A DNA stretch of 57,571 nucleotides from REEB426 sp964551975 (GTDB lineage: Bacteria; Actinomycetota; Actinomycetes; S36-B12). The notes under the pieces were generated by a model, which searched no databases, was not told where the DNA came from, and was given only the letters and a program-made list of their open reading frames with translations. Below are positions 51,033-57,571 of the stretch, piece after piece. A program made the translations under genes and the position numbers. The DNA is taken from positions 1-57,571 of the forward strand of contig CAZKFI010000006.1 of assembly GCA_964551975.1 (NCBI GenBank), written 5' to 3'. Positions within the stretch are counted from its first letter, which is position 1, and every line of letters begins with the position of its first letter.

Positions 51033-51664
51033 GTTCGCGTCCAACGGTAGTGATCCTGGACTACGGCTCCGGAAATCTTAGGTCCGCACAGCGAGCGCTC
51101 ACCCGCATCGGAGCGGACGTCACTGTGAGTTCGGATGTGCAGGCCGCCACCGATGCTCAGGGCCTGGTCATTCCGGGCGTGGGTGCTTTCGGCTCATGCA
51201 TGCGGGGACTGCAGGCTGTTGGAGCCCAGCAGATCGTTGACCGGCGCCTGGCAGGTGGTCGAGCCGTACTCGGTGTGTGCGTGGGGATGCAGGTCCTCTT
51301 TGCCCAAGGTCAGGAGGGCTCGCTGGTTGCTGGCCTGGACCAATGGCCCGGTACCGTCCGACGGCTTCAGGCCAAAGTGCTACCCCATATGGGATGGAAC
51401 CAGGTTCGTAGCGACCCGCAGTCAGATCTATTCCGTGGCCTTGCGGGCGAGCGCTTCTACTTTGTGCACTCCTATGCGGTGACTCAATGGCAGATGGAGG
51501 TGCAGCCTCCGCGTCCACCGGTGCGACTTGCTTGGTCCTGGCATGGTGAGGGATTTCTGGCGGCGGTGGAAAATGGTCCGTTGACCGCGACCCAGTTCCA
51601 CCCGGAGAAGTCTGGTGACGCTGGCCTAGGCTTACTGCGCAACTGGCTCGACACGTTGACCTGA
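51029..51664 (+). CDS. hisH: imidazole glycerol phosphate synthase, glutaminase subunit HisH
   Basis: A 211-residue class I glutaminase. Seen: DYGSGNLRSAQRAL, VIPGVGAFGSCM, GVCVGMQVLF (catalytic Cys), and FHPEKSGDAGL (His, Glu). It makes ammonia for HisF. The start is GTG overlapping the hisB stop. Confidence 0.96.
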   Translation: MSSRPTVVILDYGSGNLRSAQRALTRIGADVTVSSDVQAATDAQGLVIPGVGAFGSCMRGLQAVGAQQIVDRRLAGGRAVLGVCVGMQVLFAQGQEGSLVAGLDQWPGTVRRLQAKVLPHMGWNQVRSDPQSDLFRGLAGERFYFVHSYAVTQWQMEVQPPRPPVRLAWSWHGEGFLAAVENGPLTATQFHPEKSGDAGLGLLRNWLDTLT

Positions 51665-51700
51665 CAGATCACGACTTGACCTGACACACCCCAAAGAAGA

Positions 51701-52465
51701 ATGGACGCAATGCTTCAATTATTGGCTGCAATCGACATTATGGACGGCCAGGCAGTGCGCCTACGTCGTGGGGAAATCAATCATCGAACGGAGTACGGTG
51801 CCGCGACCGCCATGGCCACGAAATGGGTGGAGCAGGGTGCGCAGTGGCTGCACGTCGTTGATCTTGATGCTGCATTCGGCACCGGAAGCAATGCCGAGGT
51901 TGTCAGCAGAATCGTGCACGCGGCCCATGGGGTTGCGCGCGTTCAAGTTTCGGGGGGCATTCGCGATGACGCCGCGGTGCGCCGCGCCCTGGATTCCGGC
52001 TGTGATCGCATCGTCCTGGGTACTGGTGCCTTGTTGAATCTTGATTGGGCGGCATCGGTCATCGCCGCGCACAAGGAGCGCGTTGTGGTCAGTTTGGATG
52101 TGAAGGGATCCACACTGGCCGTACAGGGTTGGACTGAAGATGGACCGCCGTTATGGGAAACCTTGGGTCAATTGGACGCTGTCGGCTGTGCCCGCTACGT
52201 CGTTACCGACATTGCCAAGGACGGCACGCTGCACGGGCCAAATCTCCACCTCTTGCAGGATGTTGCCAAAGCGACGACGCGACCCCTGATAGCCAGCGGA
52301 GGGGTGGCTTCACTGGAAGACCTTCATCGACTTGGTGACATGCACACGGTAGAGGGCGCAATCTTGGGCAAGGCGCTCTACGAAGATCGATTCACGCTGG
52401 CTGAGGCGTTCGTCGCCCTGCAGGCTCGATACGACCCCTACGAGTGGGGCCCTCCGCAGCCGTGA
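51701..52465 (+). CDS. hisA: HisA/PriA phosphoribosyl isomerase
   Basis: A 254-residue (beta/alpha)8 isomerase. Seen: AAIDIMDGQAVRLRRGE (first catalytic Asp), DLDAAFGTGSN, QVSGGIRDDAAV, LDV (second Asp region), and VVTDIAKDGTLHGPN, IASGGVASLEDL. It is closest to the actinobacterial PriA family, which can serve both HisA and TrpF. However, the site that in Mycobacterium tuberculosis PriA is the Arg of the R-G-W motif (Arg143) reads Q-G-W here, and the loop is shorter, so TrpF activity is doubtful. Confidence 0.93.
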   Translation: MDAMLQLLAAIDIMDGQAVRLRRGEINHRTEYGAATAMATKWVEQGAQWLHVVDLDAAFGTGSNAEVVSRIVHAAHGVARVQVSGGIRDDAAVRRALDSGCDRIVLGTGALLNLDWAASVIAAHKERVVVSLDVKGSTLAVQGWTEDGPPLWETLGQLDAVGCARYVVTDIAKDGTLHGPNLHLLQDVAKATTRPLIASGGVASLEDLHRLGDMHTVEGAILGKALYEDRFTLAEAFVALQARYDPYEWGPPQP

Positions 52466-53274
52466 GCAGCGACCAGGCGACCGTGGAGTCAGGCGTGGCG
52501 ATCCGAGTGATCCCATGCCTGGATGTCGATGGCGGGCGTGTCGTGAAAGGCGTGAAGTTCCTGGATCTGCGTGACGCGGGTGATCCGGTCGAATTGGCCG
52601 AGCGCTATGACCAGGAAGGTGCTGACGAGTTGATCTTCTTGGACATCACCGCCTCAAGTGATCAACGCGACACGATGCTTGACGTGGTGCGTCGCACAGC
52701 CGATCAGGTGTTCATCCCACTTACGGTGGGTGGGGGTGTTCGAACTGTCGCTGACTTCGATCGCCTCCTTCGCGCTGGAGCAGACAAGGTGAGCGTGAGC
52801 ACGGCGGCAGTTCTTCGTCCGCAGTTGCTTCAGGAAGCAGCCGACCAATTCGGATCCCAGTGCGTTGTGCTGTCCGTGGATGCGCGAAGCAACCCACGAA
52901 TGGCAAGCGGTTACGAGGTCACCACGCACGGCGGACGCGAAGCCACGGGTCAAGATGCCGTCGAGTGGGTAGCCACGGCGTGCGACCTTGGTGCCGGTGA
53001 GATCTTGCTCAACGCCATGGATGCCGACGGAACGGCCACGGGCTACGACCTCATGTTGATCTCGACCGTGCGAGTTGCGATCGCGGTCCCGGTGATTGCC
53101 AGTGGAGGGGCCGGCGCACCTGAGGATTTCGTGGCGGCGGCAGGTGCGGGTGCCGATGCTCTGTTAGCGGCCAGTGTGTTCCACTTTGGTGTGCTGAATA
53201 TTCGACAGGTGAAAGAAGCACTCGCTGAAGCAGGCCTGCCCGTGCGCCTACCCCCAATGCGGGTTGCGTCATGA
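52462..53274 (+). CDS. hisF: imidazole glycerol phosphate synthase, cyclase subunit HisF
   Basis: A 270-residue (beta/alpha)8 cyclase. Seen: RVIPCLDVDGGRVVKGVKF (catalytic Asp), LDITASSDQR, VGGGVRTVADF, VVLSVDARSN (second Asp), EILLNAMDADGTATGYD and ASGGAGAPEDF. It closes the imidazole ring and releases AICAR. The start GTG overlaps the hisA stop by four bases; about 15 residues precede the usual start. Its stop overlaps the ATG of a 14-codon reading frame that runs up to hisI. Confidence 0.97.
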   Translation: MSSDQATVESGVAIRVIPCLDVDGGRVVKGVKFLDLRDAGDPVELAERYDQEGADELIFLDITASSDQRDTMLDVVRRTADQVFIPLTVGGGVRTVADFDRLLRAGADKVSVSTAAVLRPQLLQEAADQFGSQCVVLSVDARSNPRMASGYEVTTHGGREATGQDAVEWVATACDLGAGEILLNAMDADGTATGYDLMLISTVRVAIAVPVIASGGAGAPEDFVAAAGAGADALLAASVFHFGVLNIRQVKEALAEAGLPVRLPPMRVAS

Positions 53275-53315
53275 CCCAGCAGCCATCGCAACTCGATGGA
53301 ACGGACGCTTCGTAG
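53271..53315 (+). CDS. 14-codon frame between hisF and hisI, stop abutting the hisI start
   Basis: ATG at 53271 overlaps the hisF stop (ATGA), as expected for the next gene, but the frame ends at TAG (53313-53315), directly before the GTG used for hisI, in the same frame. It looks like an old hisI N-terminus cut off by an amber codon, or a leader that couples translation. Confidence 0.4.
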   Translation: MTQQPSQLDGTDAS

Positions 53316-53678
53316 GTGGACGTCCCAGTAAACGAAGCCGCACGTTGGTGCGATCAGGTGAATTTTGACGCCAATGGCCTCGTGCCGGTGATCGCCCAAG
53401 ACCATGCCAGTGGGACCGTACTGATGCTGGCATGGACTGACCGAGCGGGACTGGAGCGGACCCTGATCACCGGCGAGGCAACCTATTACTCACGCAGTCG
53501 TGCGCAGCAATGGATCAAAGGGGCGACCTCTGGTAACCGACAGCGTGTGGTGTCCGTGAGACTGGACTGCGATGGTGATGCCGTGCTCTACCAGGTGCGT
53601 CAGAGCGGGGCAGCATGTCACACGGGAGATCGAAGTTGCTTCGATGCCGTCCACTGGACCGAAGTCAAAACTCTGTGA
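53316..53678 (+). CDS. hisI: phosphoribosyl-AMP cyclohydrolase HisI
   Basis: A 120-residue single-function cyclohydrolase. Seen: VNFDANGLVPVIAQDHASGTVLMLAW, TYYSRSRAQQWIKGATSGN, VRLDCDGDAVLYQV and the zinc-binding CHTGDRSCF. No HisE domain is fused. The GTG start lies directly after a TAG stop in the same frame. The stop overlaps the start of the Trp-associated membrane protein by four bases. Confidence 0.96.
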   Translation: MDVPVNEAARWCDQVNFDANGLVPVIAQDHASGTVLMLAWTDRAGLERTLITGEATYYSRSRAQQWIKGATSGNRQRVVSVRLDCDGDAVLYQVRQSGAACHTGDRSCFDAVHWTEVKTL

Positions 53679-54256
53679 CTCTGCGCCGTGGGGCCGTGGT
53701 GTGCCTCATGCTCCTGGCCGCCGGCCTGTGTCTCATCATGCTCACGTTGCCCTGGTTGTCGGCTCTGGTCCCGGTAATCAACGATGCCTCTGCTCGGGTG
53801 CCCCAAGAGTTCACTGGCTCGCAGGTGCTTCCAGTGGGAGCACCACTGGCCTTGGTGAGTGCTGCAGCAGCCCTCGGGTTGCTCGCCACGCGGGGTTGGG
53901 GCAGACGAATCGTCTCCGGCTGTGCCCTTGCATCAGGACTGCTGCTGACTGGCCTAGCCGCGCGCACTGGCCTTTGGGGGATGGACGGCAACCTGCCCGC
54001 TGATTCGGTGGTGACGGTGCAGTCACCGTGGTGGATCGGCTGCGTTCTCGGTGGCCTCTTGATCGCGTTCATGGGGTTGGTTGGTCTGCTTGGTAGTCAC
54101 CAGTGGCAACGGCCCGATTCCGCGTATGAGCGGGCCTCGAGTGAACCGGCCTCTGGCCAGCACGCTTTGCGTGACGGCGGGTCAACGGACGCTGCAGGAT
54201 CGCAGGCCCAGTGGTGGGATGCCATGGATCGCGGAATCGATCCAAGTCAGGATTAA
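53675..54256 (+). CDS. Trp biosynthesis-associated membrane protein (TIGR02234 type)
   Basis: A 193-residue protein with four membrane helices (about 7-27, 55-72, 80-98, 115-140) and a polar C-terminal tail. The pattern, with LTLPWLSA near the N-terminus and a VVTVQSPWW outer loop, fits the family named for its place in actinobacterial trp loci. It usually follows trpE, but here it directly follows hisI (GTGA overlap). Its function is not known. Confidence 0.82.
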   Translation: MTLRRGAVVCLMLLAAGLCLIMLTLPWLSALVPVINDASARVPQEFTGSQVLPVGAPLALVSAAAALGLLATRGWGRRIVSGCALASGLLLTGLAARTGLWGMDGNLPADSVVTVQSPWWIGCVLGGLLIAFMGLVGLLGSHQWQRPDSAYERASSEPASGQHALRDGGSTDAAGSQAQWWDAMDRGIDPSQD

Positions 54257-54285
54257 CCGCTGCCGATCGAATGCCGTGCCGACTG

Positions 54286-54385
54286 NNNNNNNNNNNNNNN
54301 NNNNNNNNNNNNNNNNNNNNNNNNNNNNNNNNNNNNNNNNNNNNNNNNNNNNNNNNNNNNNNNNNNNNNNNNNNNNNNNNNNNNN
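54286..54385. other. assembly gap (100 N)
   Basis: One hundred undetermined bases, the usual size used for a gap of unknown length. The real DNA may hold more sequence, possibly a missing gene. Bases 54257-54285 and 54386-54432 on either side hold no gene I can support. Confidence 0.98.
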
Positions 54386-54432
54386 AGGCCAGGTGAGGGG
54401 CTGGGCGGGTGAGCGTCTGATTGGATGAGGGT

Positions 54433-54639
54433 ATGAGCGCTGGACACGATAATCACGGTTCAACCCCGGCGGCGTGGACCGTGGTCTCCATCATCACCCT
54501 CGCATTCCTTCTGGGCACGGTGGCTCTCATACTCGGCAATTGGGTGATGTTCTGGGTCGCCGTCGCCCTGCTCCCTGTTGCCCTCGTGGTGGGCAAGGCC
54601 ATGCAGGCGATGGGACTGGGCGCCAAGCCACGGGCGTGA
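54433..54639 (+). CDS. HGxxPAAW family small membrane protein (DUF6704)
   Basis: A 68-residue protein with the N-terminal HGSTPAAW motif and two membrane helices, ending in a basic tail. The family is typical of actinobacterial trp loci. The function is not known. The stop overlaps the response regulator start by four bases (GTGA). Confidence 0.85.
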   Translation: MSAGHDNHGSTPAAWTVVSIITLAFLLGTVALILGNWVMFWVAVALLPVALVVGKAMQAMGLGAKPRA

Positions 54640-55376
54640 ACCGAGGAACCGGTTCTGGTTGGGGATCTGGGTCCAACTTGGGACCCGATCCCGAGTTGGA
54701 AGCGGTGCTCATCGTTGAAGATGAGCACTCGATTGCGGACCTCTTGGCACGGTACGTCACCGATGCGGGTTTCAGGGCAGTCGTGGTTCACACCGCCTCG
54801 GATGCTCTCGGCTTCCTAGCGGCCAATCACGCCGCTGCCGCTCTTATCGATATCGGCCTACCTGACTTTCCTGGGACGGAGATTTGTCGTCGGCTCCGTG
54901 CGGCGGGCAACCTCACTCCAGTTCTGTTCTGTACGGCGCTCGATGACGAGGAATCGCGGATCGAGGGGCTGGAACTTGGAGGTGACGACTACATCACGAA
55001 GCCGTACAGCCCGCGTGAGGTGATGGCCAGGCTGCGTTCTGTTCTGCGCAGAACTCAGCCACTGAGGGATGCCGGCCCGCAGTTGATGGTCGGGCAGGCG
55101 GTCCTCGATGAGAGGCGCCGGTCAGTGACGTCTGGTGGTGTCGAGGTACCAGCACTCACGGCGACGGAGTTTACGTTGCTCGCCTATCTCATGGACCATC
55201 ACGATCGAGTGGTTCCACGCGAGGAGCTCCTGCGCGAAGTTTGGGGGTACCGGGAAGTTGTTGCTACGCGCACGGTAGATGTTCATATTGCGCAGATTCG
55301 TGCGAAATTCCAGGATGTAGGTCAAGTAGCTCCGATTCGTACGGTGCACGGAGTCGGCTACTCCTGTGACGGGTAG
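54636..55376 (+). CDS. OmpR/PhoB family response regulator
   Basis: A 246-residue regulator: a receiver domain (about 22-140) with the acidic pair EDE, the phospho-acceptor Asp in LIDIGLPD, Thr in CTALD, Lys in TKPYS; then a winged-helix DNA-binding domain (about 155-245) with LTATEFTLL, VWGYREVVATRTVDVHIAQIRAKF. It should bind DNA as a dimer after phosphorylation by the kinase that follows. The GTG start overlaps the HGxxPAAW gene, tying a two-component system into the trp neighbourhood. Confidence 0.94.
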   Translation: MNRGTGSGWGSGSNLGPDPELEAVLIVEDEHSIADLLARYVTDAGFRAVVVHTASDALGFLAANHAAAALIDIGLPDFPGTEICRRLRAAGNLTPVLFCTALDDEESRIEGLELGGDDYITKPYSPREVMARLRSVLRRTQPLRDAGPQLMVGQAVLDERRRSVTSGGVEVPALTATEFTLLAYLMDHHDRVVPREELLREVWGYREVVATRTVDVHIAQIRAKFQDVGQVAPIRTVHGVGYSCDG

Positions 55377-55388
55377 TGGGCTGCGCTG

Positions 55389-56720
55389 ATGCGTTTTTCG
55401 TTGGGCACGCGGATGGTGCTGCTGACCACGGGGGTGGCTTGCATGCTTGCCGCCGTGGCGGCTCTGGCTGCCTGGCCAATGCTGCGCTCGGCTGCTGACA
55501 CCCAGGCGCGATCGAACCTCGCGAGGCTAGCTGACCTCACCACTGTCGCCTTGGCGGGCAGTTTCACTGAGGCGCAACTGCCGGCGGAGTTGCTCGGGGA
55601 ACTTCGTGAGGGTCGAGTCAGCGCCTTCCTGTTCACGCCCGGAGGAACGGGCGTGCCCGGATTGACCGACCGCCAGGCAGCGCTTGTTCTGGACGGTGTC
55701 TCGCGATTTGCCCTGGAGACCACCTCGCCCGATGGGGAGTCCATCGTGGAGGCTCGAACGCTTACGCCCGGCGTCGGTCTGGTTTTGCTGCAGGCTGTAG
55801 GAGTGGCCGAAGCGACGGCTTGGCAACAGGAACTGCGTTTGATCGCTGCTTTGTGCCTTGGTCTGTTGGCCGCTGGACTTTTCGGATGGGTCGCGGCGCG
55901 CCGCTTGGCCAGGCCACTGCAGTCCCTGCGAAGTGCTGCTGTCCAGCTGGCCGCGGGGGAGCGAGACGTGGCGCTCCAACCCAGTGGGCCTACCGAGGTC
56001 ATCGAGGTTGCCGAGGCCATTAATCGTCTCTCCGATGCGCTGGCCGCATCGGAAAGTCGTCAGCGATCGTTCCTCCTGTCGATTTCCCATGAGTTGCGCA
56101 CACCCTTGACCGCTGTGCTGGGGCATGCCGAGGCTCTGCGAGAGGGCGTGATGCGTGGCGAGGATGCCGAGTCCGCTGGCATGGTCATTGAGCGTGAGGC
56201 GCTTCGGCTCAGCCGGCTGGTTGACGACCTGCTGGTGCTTGCCAGATTGGAAGCGGTGGACTTTCCTCTGCACCGCACCACGGTGGATCTCGTTAATCTC
56301 GCTGAAGAAGCGGCTAGGGCCCGACAAGGGGGAGCTGTGGCAGTGCTGGTCCATGCCGCCGAACCTGAGGTGTGGGCCAACACCGATCCATTGCGGGCAC
56401 GCCAGATGCTCGACAATCTGCTCGACAATGCGATCAGGGTGAATCCGCCTGACGGAAGCATCACGATCCACGTGGAACTTCAGGGACCGTGGGGTTGTCT
56501 GGCTGTCATCGATCAGGGCCCAGGGCTGTCGGCTGACGACATCGCCGTCGCATTCGAACTCGGCACTCTGCATCGCCGGTATGGGCCGGGGCGAGCCGGA
56601 GCTACCGGAATGGGCCTTGCTCTTGTTCAGCGATTAGCAGGTCGTCTCGATGGTGAAGTGAGCGTGCAAAGCGAACCGGGTGCTGGCGCGTGTTTCCAAC
56701 TCAAACTTCCTGCGGCGTAA
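55389..56720 (+). CDS. sensor histidine kinase
   Basis: A 443-residue membrane kinase: two membrane helices (about 9-29 and 148-170) bracket a short outer sensor domain of about 115 residues; then a HAMP domain, HisKA with the phospho-acceptor His in SISHELRTPLTA, and the ATP-binding domain with N-box DNLLDNAIRVNP, DQGPGLS and GATGMGLALVQRLAG. It is the partner of the regulator directly upstream. The signal sensed is not apparent. Confidence 0.94.
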   Translation: MRFSLGTRMVLLTTGVACMLAAVAALAAWPMLRSAADTQARSNLARLADLTTVALAGSFTEAQLPAELLGELREGRVSAFLFTPGGTGVPGLTDRQAALVLDGVSRFALETTSPDGESIVEARTLTPGVGLVLLQAVGVAEATAWQQELRLIAALCLGLLAAGLFGWVAARRLARPLQSLRSAAVQLAAGERDVALQPSGPTEVIEVAEAINRLSDALAASESRQRSFLLSISHELRTPLTAVLGHAEALREGVMRGEDAESAGMVIEREALRLSRLVDDLLVLARLEAVDFPLHRTTVDLVNLAEEAARARQGGAVAVLVHAAEPEVWANTDPLRARQMLDNLLDNAIRVNPPDGSITIHVELQGPWGCLAVIDQGPGLSADDIAVAFELGTLHRRYGPGRAGATGMGLALVQRLAGRLDGEVSVQSEPGAGACFQLKLPAA

Positions 56721-56729
56721 CCTGTTGCC

Positions 56730-57203
56730 ATGGCTCTGGCCGCTCCCGAGCGATTAGCTATTCCGGAACGGCGTGATCTCCGCCCGAAGTGGCGACGGAT
56801 GCTTGCACCGGTGGGTGCCGGTCTGGGTGCGGTGGTGGCCTGTGGCTATCTCGCCTTGGTTGACCCCAATGAAGGGGGCCACTACCCACTGTGTCCCACC
56901 CGAGCATTCCTCGGGGTGGACTGCCCAGGATGTGGGGGCCTGAGAGGAATGCACGCCCTGCTGACCGGAGACCCGGCCCGGGCCGTGGATCACAACGTCC
57001 TGCTCCTCGGTGTGGTGCCCTTCGTGCTGTGGTTGTGGGTGCGCTGGATGCTGCGCGCCTGGCGAGGGGTCTCGCCAGCGATCACCCTTGAACAGCAGAG
57101 GCGGTGGAACGTTGCCACGGTGCTCGTTGTGGTCCTCGCCATCGCATTCGGGGTCGTACGCAATTTTGTGCCGTACTTGGGGTCCGCAGCCGGAACTGAC
57201 TGA
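56730..57203 (+). CDS. DUF2752 membrane protein
   Basis: A 157-residue protein with three helices and the family mark CPTRAFLGVDCPGCGGLRG, with a Cys pair that might bind metal. It is common in actinobacterial trp loci between the HGxxPAAW gene and trpC. The function is not known. It starts nine bases after the kinase stop. Confidence 0.85.
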   Translation: MALAAPERLAIPERRDLRPKWRRMLAPVGAGLGAVVACGYLALVDPNEGGHYPLCPTRAFLGVDCPGCGGLRGMHALLTGDPARAVDHNVLLLGVVPFVLWLWVRWMLRAWRGVSPAITLEQQRRWNVATVLVVVLAIAFGVVRNFVPYLGSAAGTD

Positions 57204-57241
57204 ACAGGCTGAACTGTCTACTCGCGGTTACCCTTACCAAC

Positions 57242-57571
57242 GTGCTGGATGCCCTGCTGGGTGCGGTTCGTCGCGACCTGGAGTGCCGCATGCATGCAGT
57301 GTCGTTGGATGAGCTCAAGCGGCGGGCCGAGCAGGCTCCAGTTCCTCGTAACCCGCTACCAGTGCTCACCAGTGGCGAGGTGTGTGTCATCGCCGAGGTG
57401 CGCCCAACACAAGAGGGCCTGCAGGGAGCCGATCGTGCAGCGGACCTTGCGGCATTGGCAGCTCAGTTTGAAGCCGGTGGTGCGCACTGCGTGAGTGTGT
57501 GGACTGACAGCCAGGTTCATCGCTCGGGTGTGGCCGATCTCTTGGCCGTGCGCTGCGAAGTCGAGATTCCG
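57242..57571 (+). CDS. TrpC-like (indole-3-glycerol-phosphate synthase family) protein, 5' part
   Basis: A frame of 110 codons from GTG 57242 runs off the window. It aligns with the N-terminal third of TrpC: VLDALLGAVRRDL, VSLDELKRRA, VCVIAEV, LAALAAQFEAGGAHCVSV, DLLAVR. The catalytic and phosphate-binding segment, normally E-V-K-x-x-S-P-S-x-G, reads E-V-R-P-T-Q-E-G-L-Q-G: the Glu remains but the catalytic Lys and the S-P-S are missing. The F-x-G-S loop is also changed (HRSGVADL). It may be an inactive or repurposed relative. The gene is cut by the window edge. Confidence 0.7.
   Translation, partial: MLDALLGAVRRDLECRMHAVSLDELKRRAEQAPVPRNPLPVLTSGEVCVIAEVRPTQEGLQGADRAADLAALAAQFEAGGAHCVSVWTDSQVHRSGVADLLAVRCEVEIP

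Noticed and set aside
54253..54463. ORFs spanning the 100-N gap
   Set aside because: They exist only because N bases do not create stop codons.

Overview
This window (57,571 bases, about 60% G+C by eye) is chromosomal DNA of an actinobacterium, probably from a draft or metagenome-assembled genome, since it carries two runs of N (10 bases at 6954, 100 bases at 54286). The actinobacterial assignment rests on gene content and order: a dcw cluster without ftsA that runs on into pgeF-yggS-sepF-yggT-divIVA-ileS, MurE with the meso-diaminopimelate motif DNPR, DUF3040, DUF6504 and SAV_6107-type HEPN proteins, a hisD-C-B-H-A-F-I operon followed by the Trp-associated membrane protein, an HGxxPAAW protein and DUF2752, and two boxes that fit the actinobacterial SOS consensus TCGAAC-N4-GTTCGA. 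I cannot name the genus. I see no prophage, insertion sequence, CRISPR array, tRNA or rRNA gene.

Layout. 1-8.0 kb is accessory: the 3' part of a phosphoesterase gene, an aquaporin, a self-contained small gene for a 46-residue peptide, a YbaK-type deacylase, a thioredoxin + lipoprotein rhodanese pair facing a CstR-like persulfide-sensor repressor (with matching operator palindromes), a CrtA-like monooxygenase divergent from a metal P-type ATPase, a broken antitoxin at an assembly gap, and a glutamine amidotransferase. 7.9-13.8 kb is an SOS mutagenesis operon (DUF6504, HEPN protein, DnaE2-like polymerase, DinB) behind a perfect LexA box. 13.9-17.4 kb holds DUF3040 and a reverse-strand set of three exported proteins (I78-like lipoprotein, secreted repeat protein, DUF3048 lipoprotein).

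17.5-37.2 kb is the division and cell-wall cluster: mraZ, rsmH, ftsL, ftsI, murE, murF, mraY, murD, ftsW, murG, murC, ftsQ, an alpha/beta hydrolase, ftsZ, pgeF, yggS, sepF, yggT, divIVA. Its promoter region holds a second perfect LexA box and a 10-bp-periodic TGG array that fits MraZ binding. 37.2-47.9 kb is housekeeping: ileS (reverse), a DksA/TraR zinc-finger protein, lspA, an RluA-type pseudouridine synthase, dnaE1, DUF2567, a second YbaK protein and a LON-domain protein. 47.96-53.7 kb is the his operon. 53.7 kb to the end is a remnant-looking trp neighbourhood without trpE, interrupted by a two-component system, ending in a TrpC-like gene with an altered catalytic loop.

The most interesting points are: (i) a perfect LexA box in the dcw promoter region; (ii) the twin-operator sulfur regulon; (iii) signs of decay of tryptophan synthesis in three places (missing trpE, altered TrpC, and HisA/PriA without the PriA arginine); (iv) a 22-base hisD/LON divergent region with overlapping -10 boxes that predict two leaderless mRNAs; and (v) the promoter-ORF-terminator unit for an unknown 46-residue peptide ending in a CxxxC motif.
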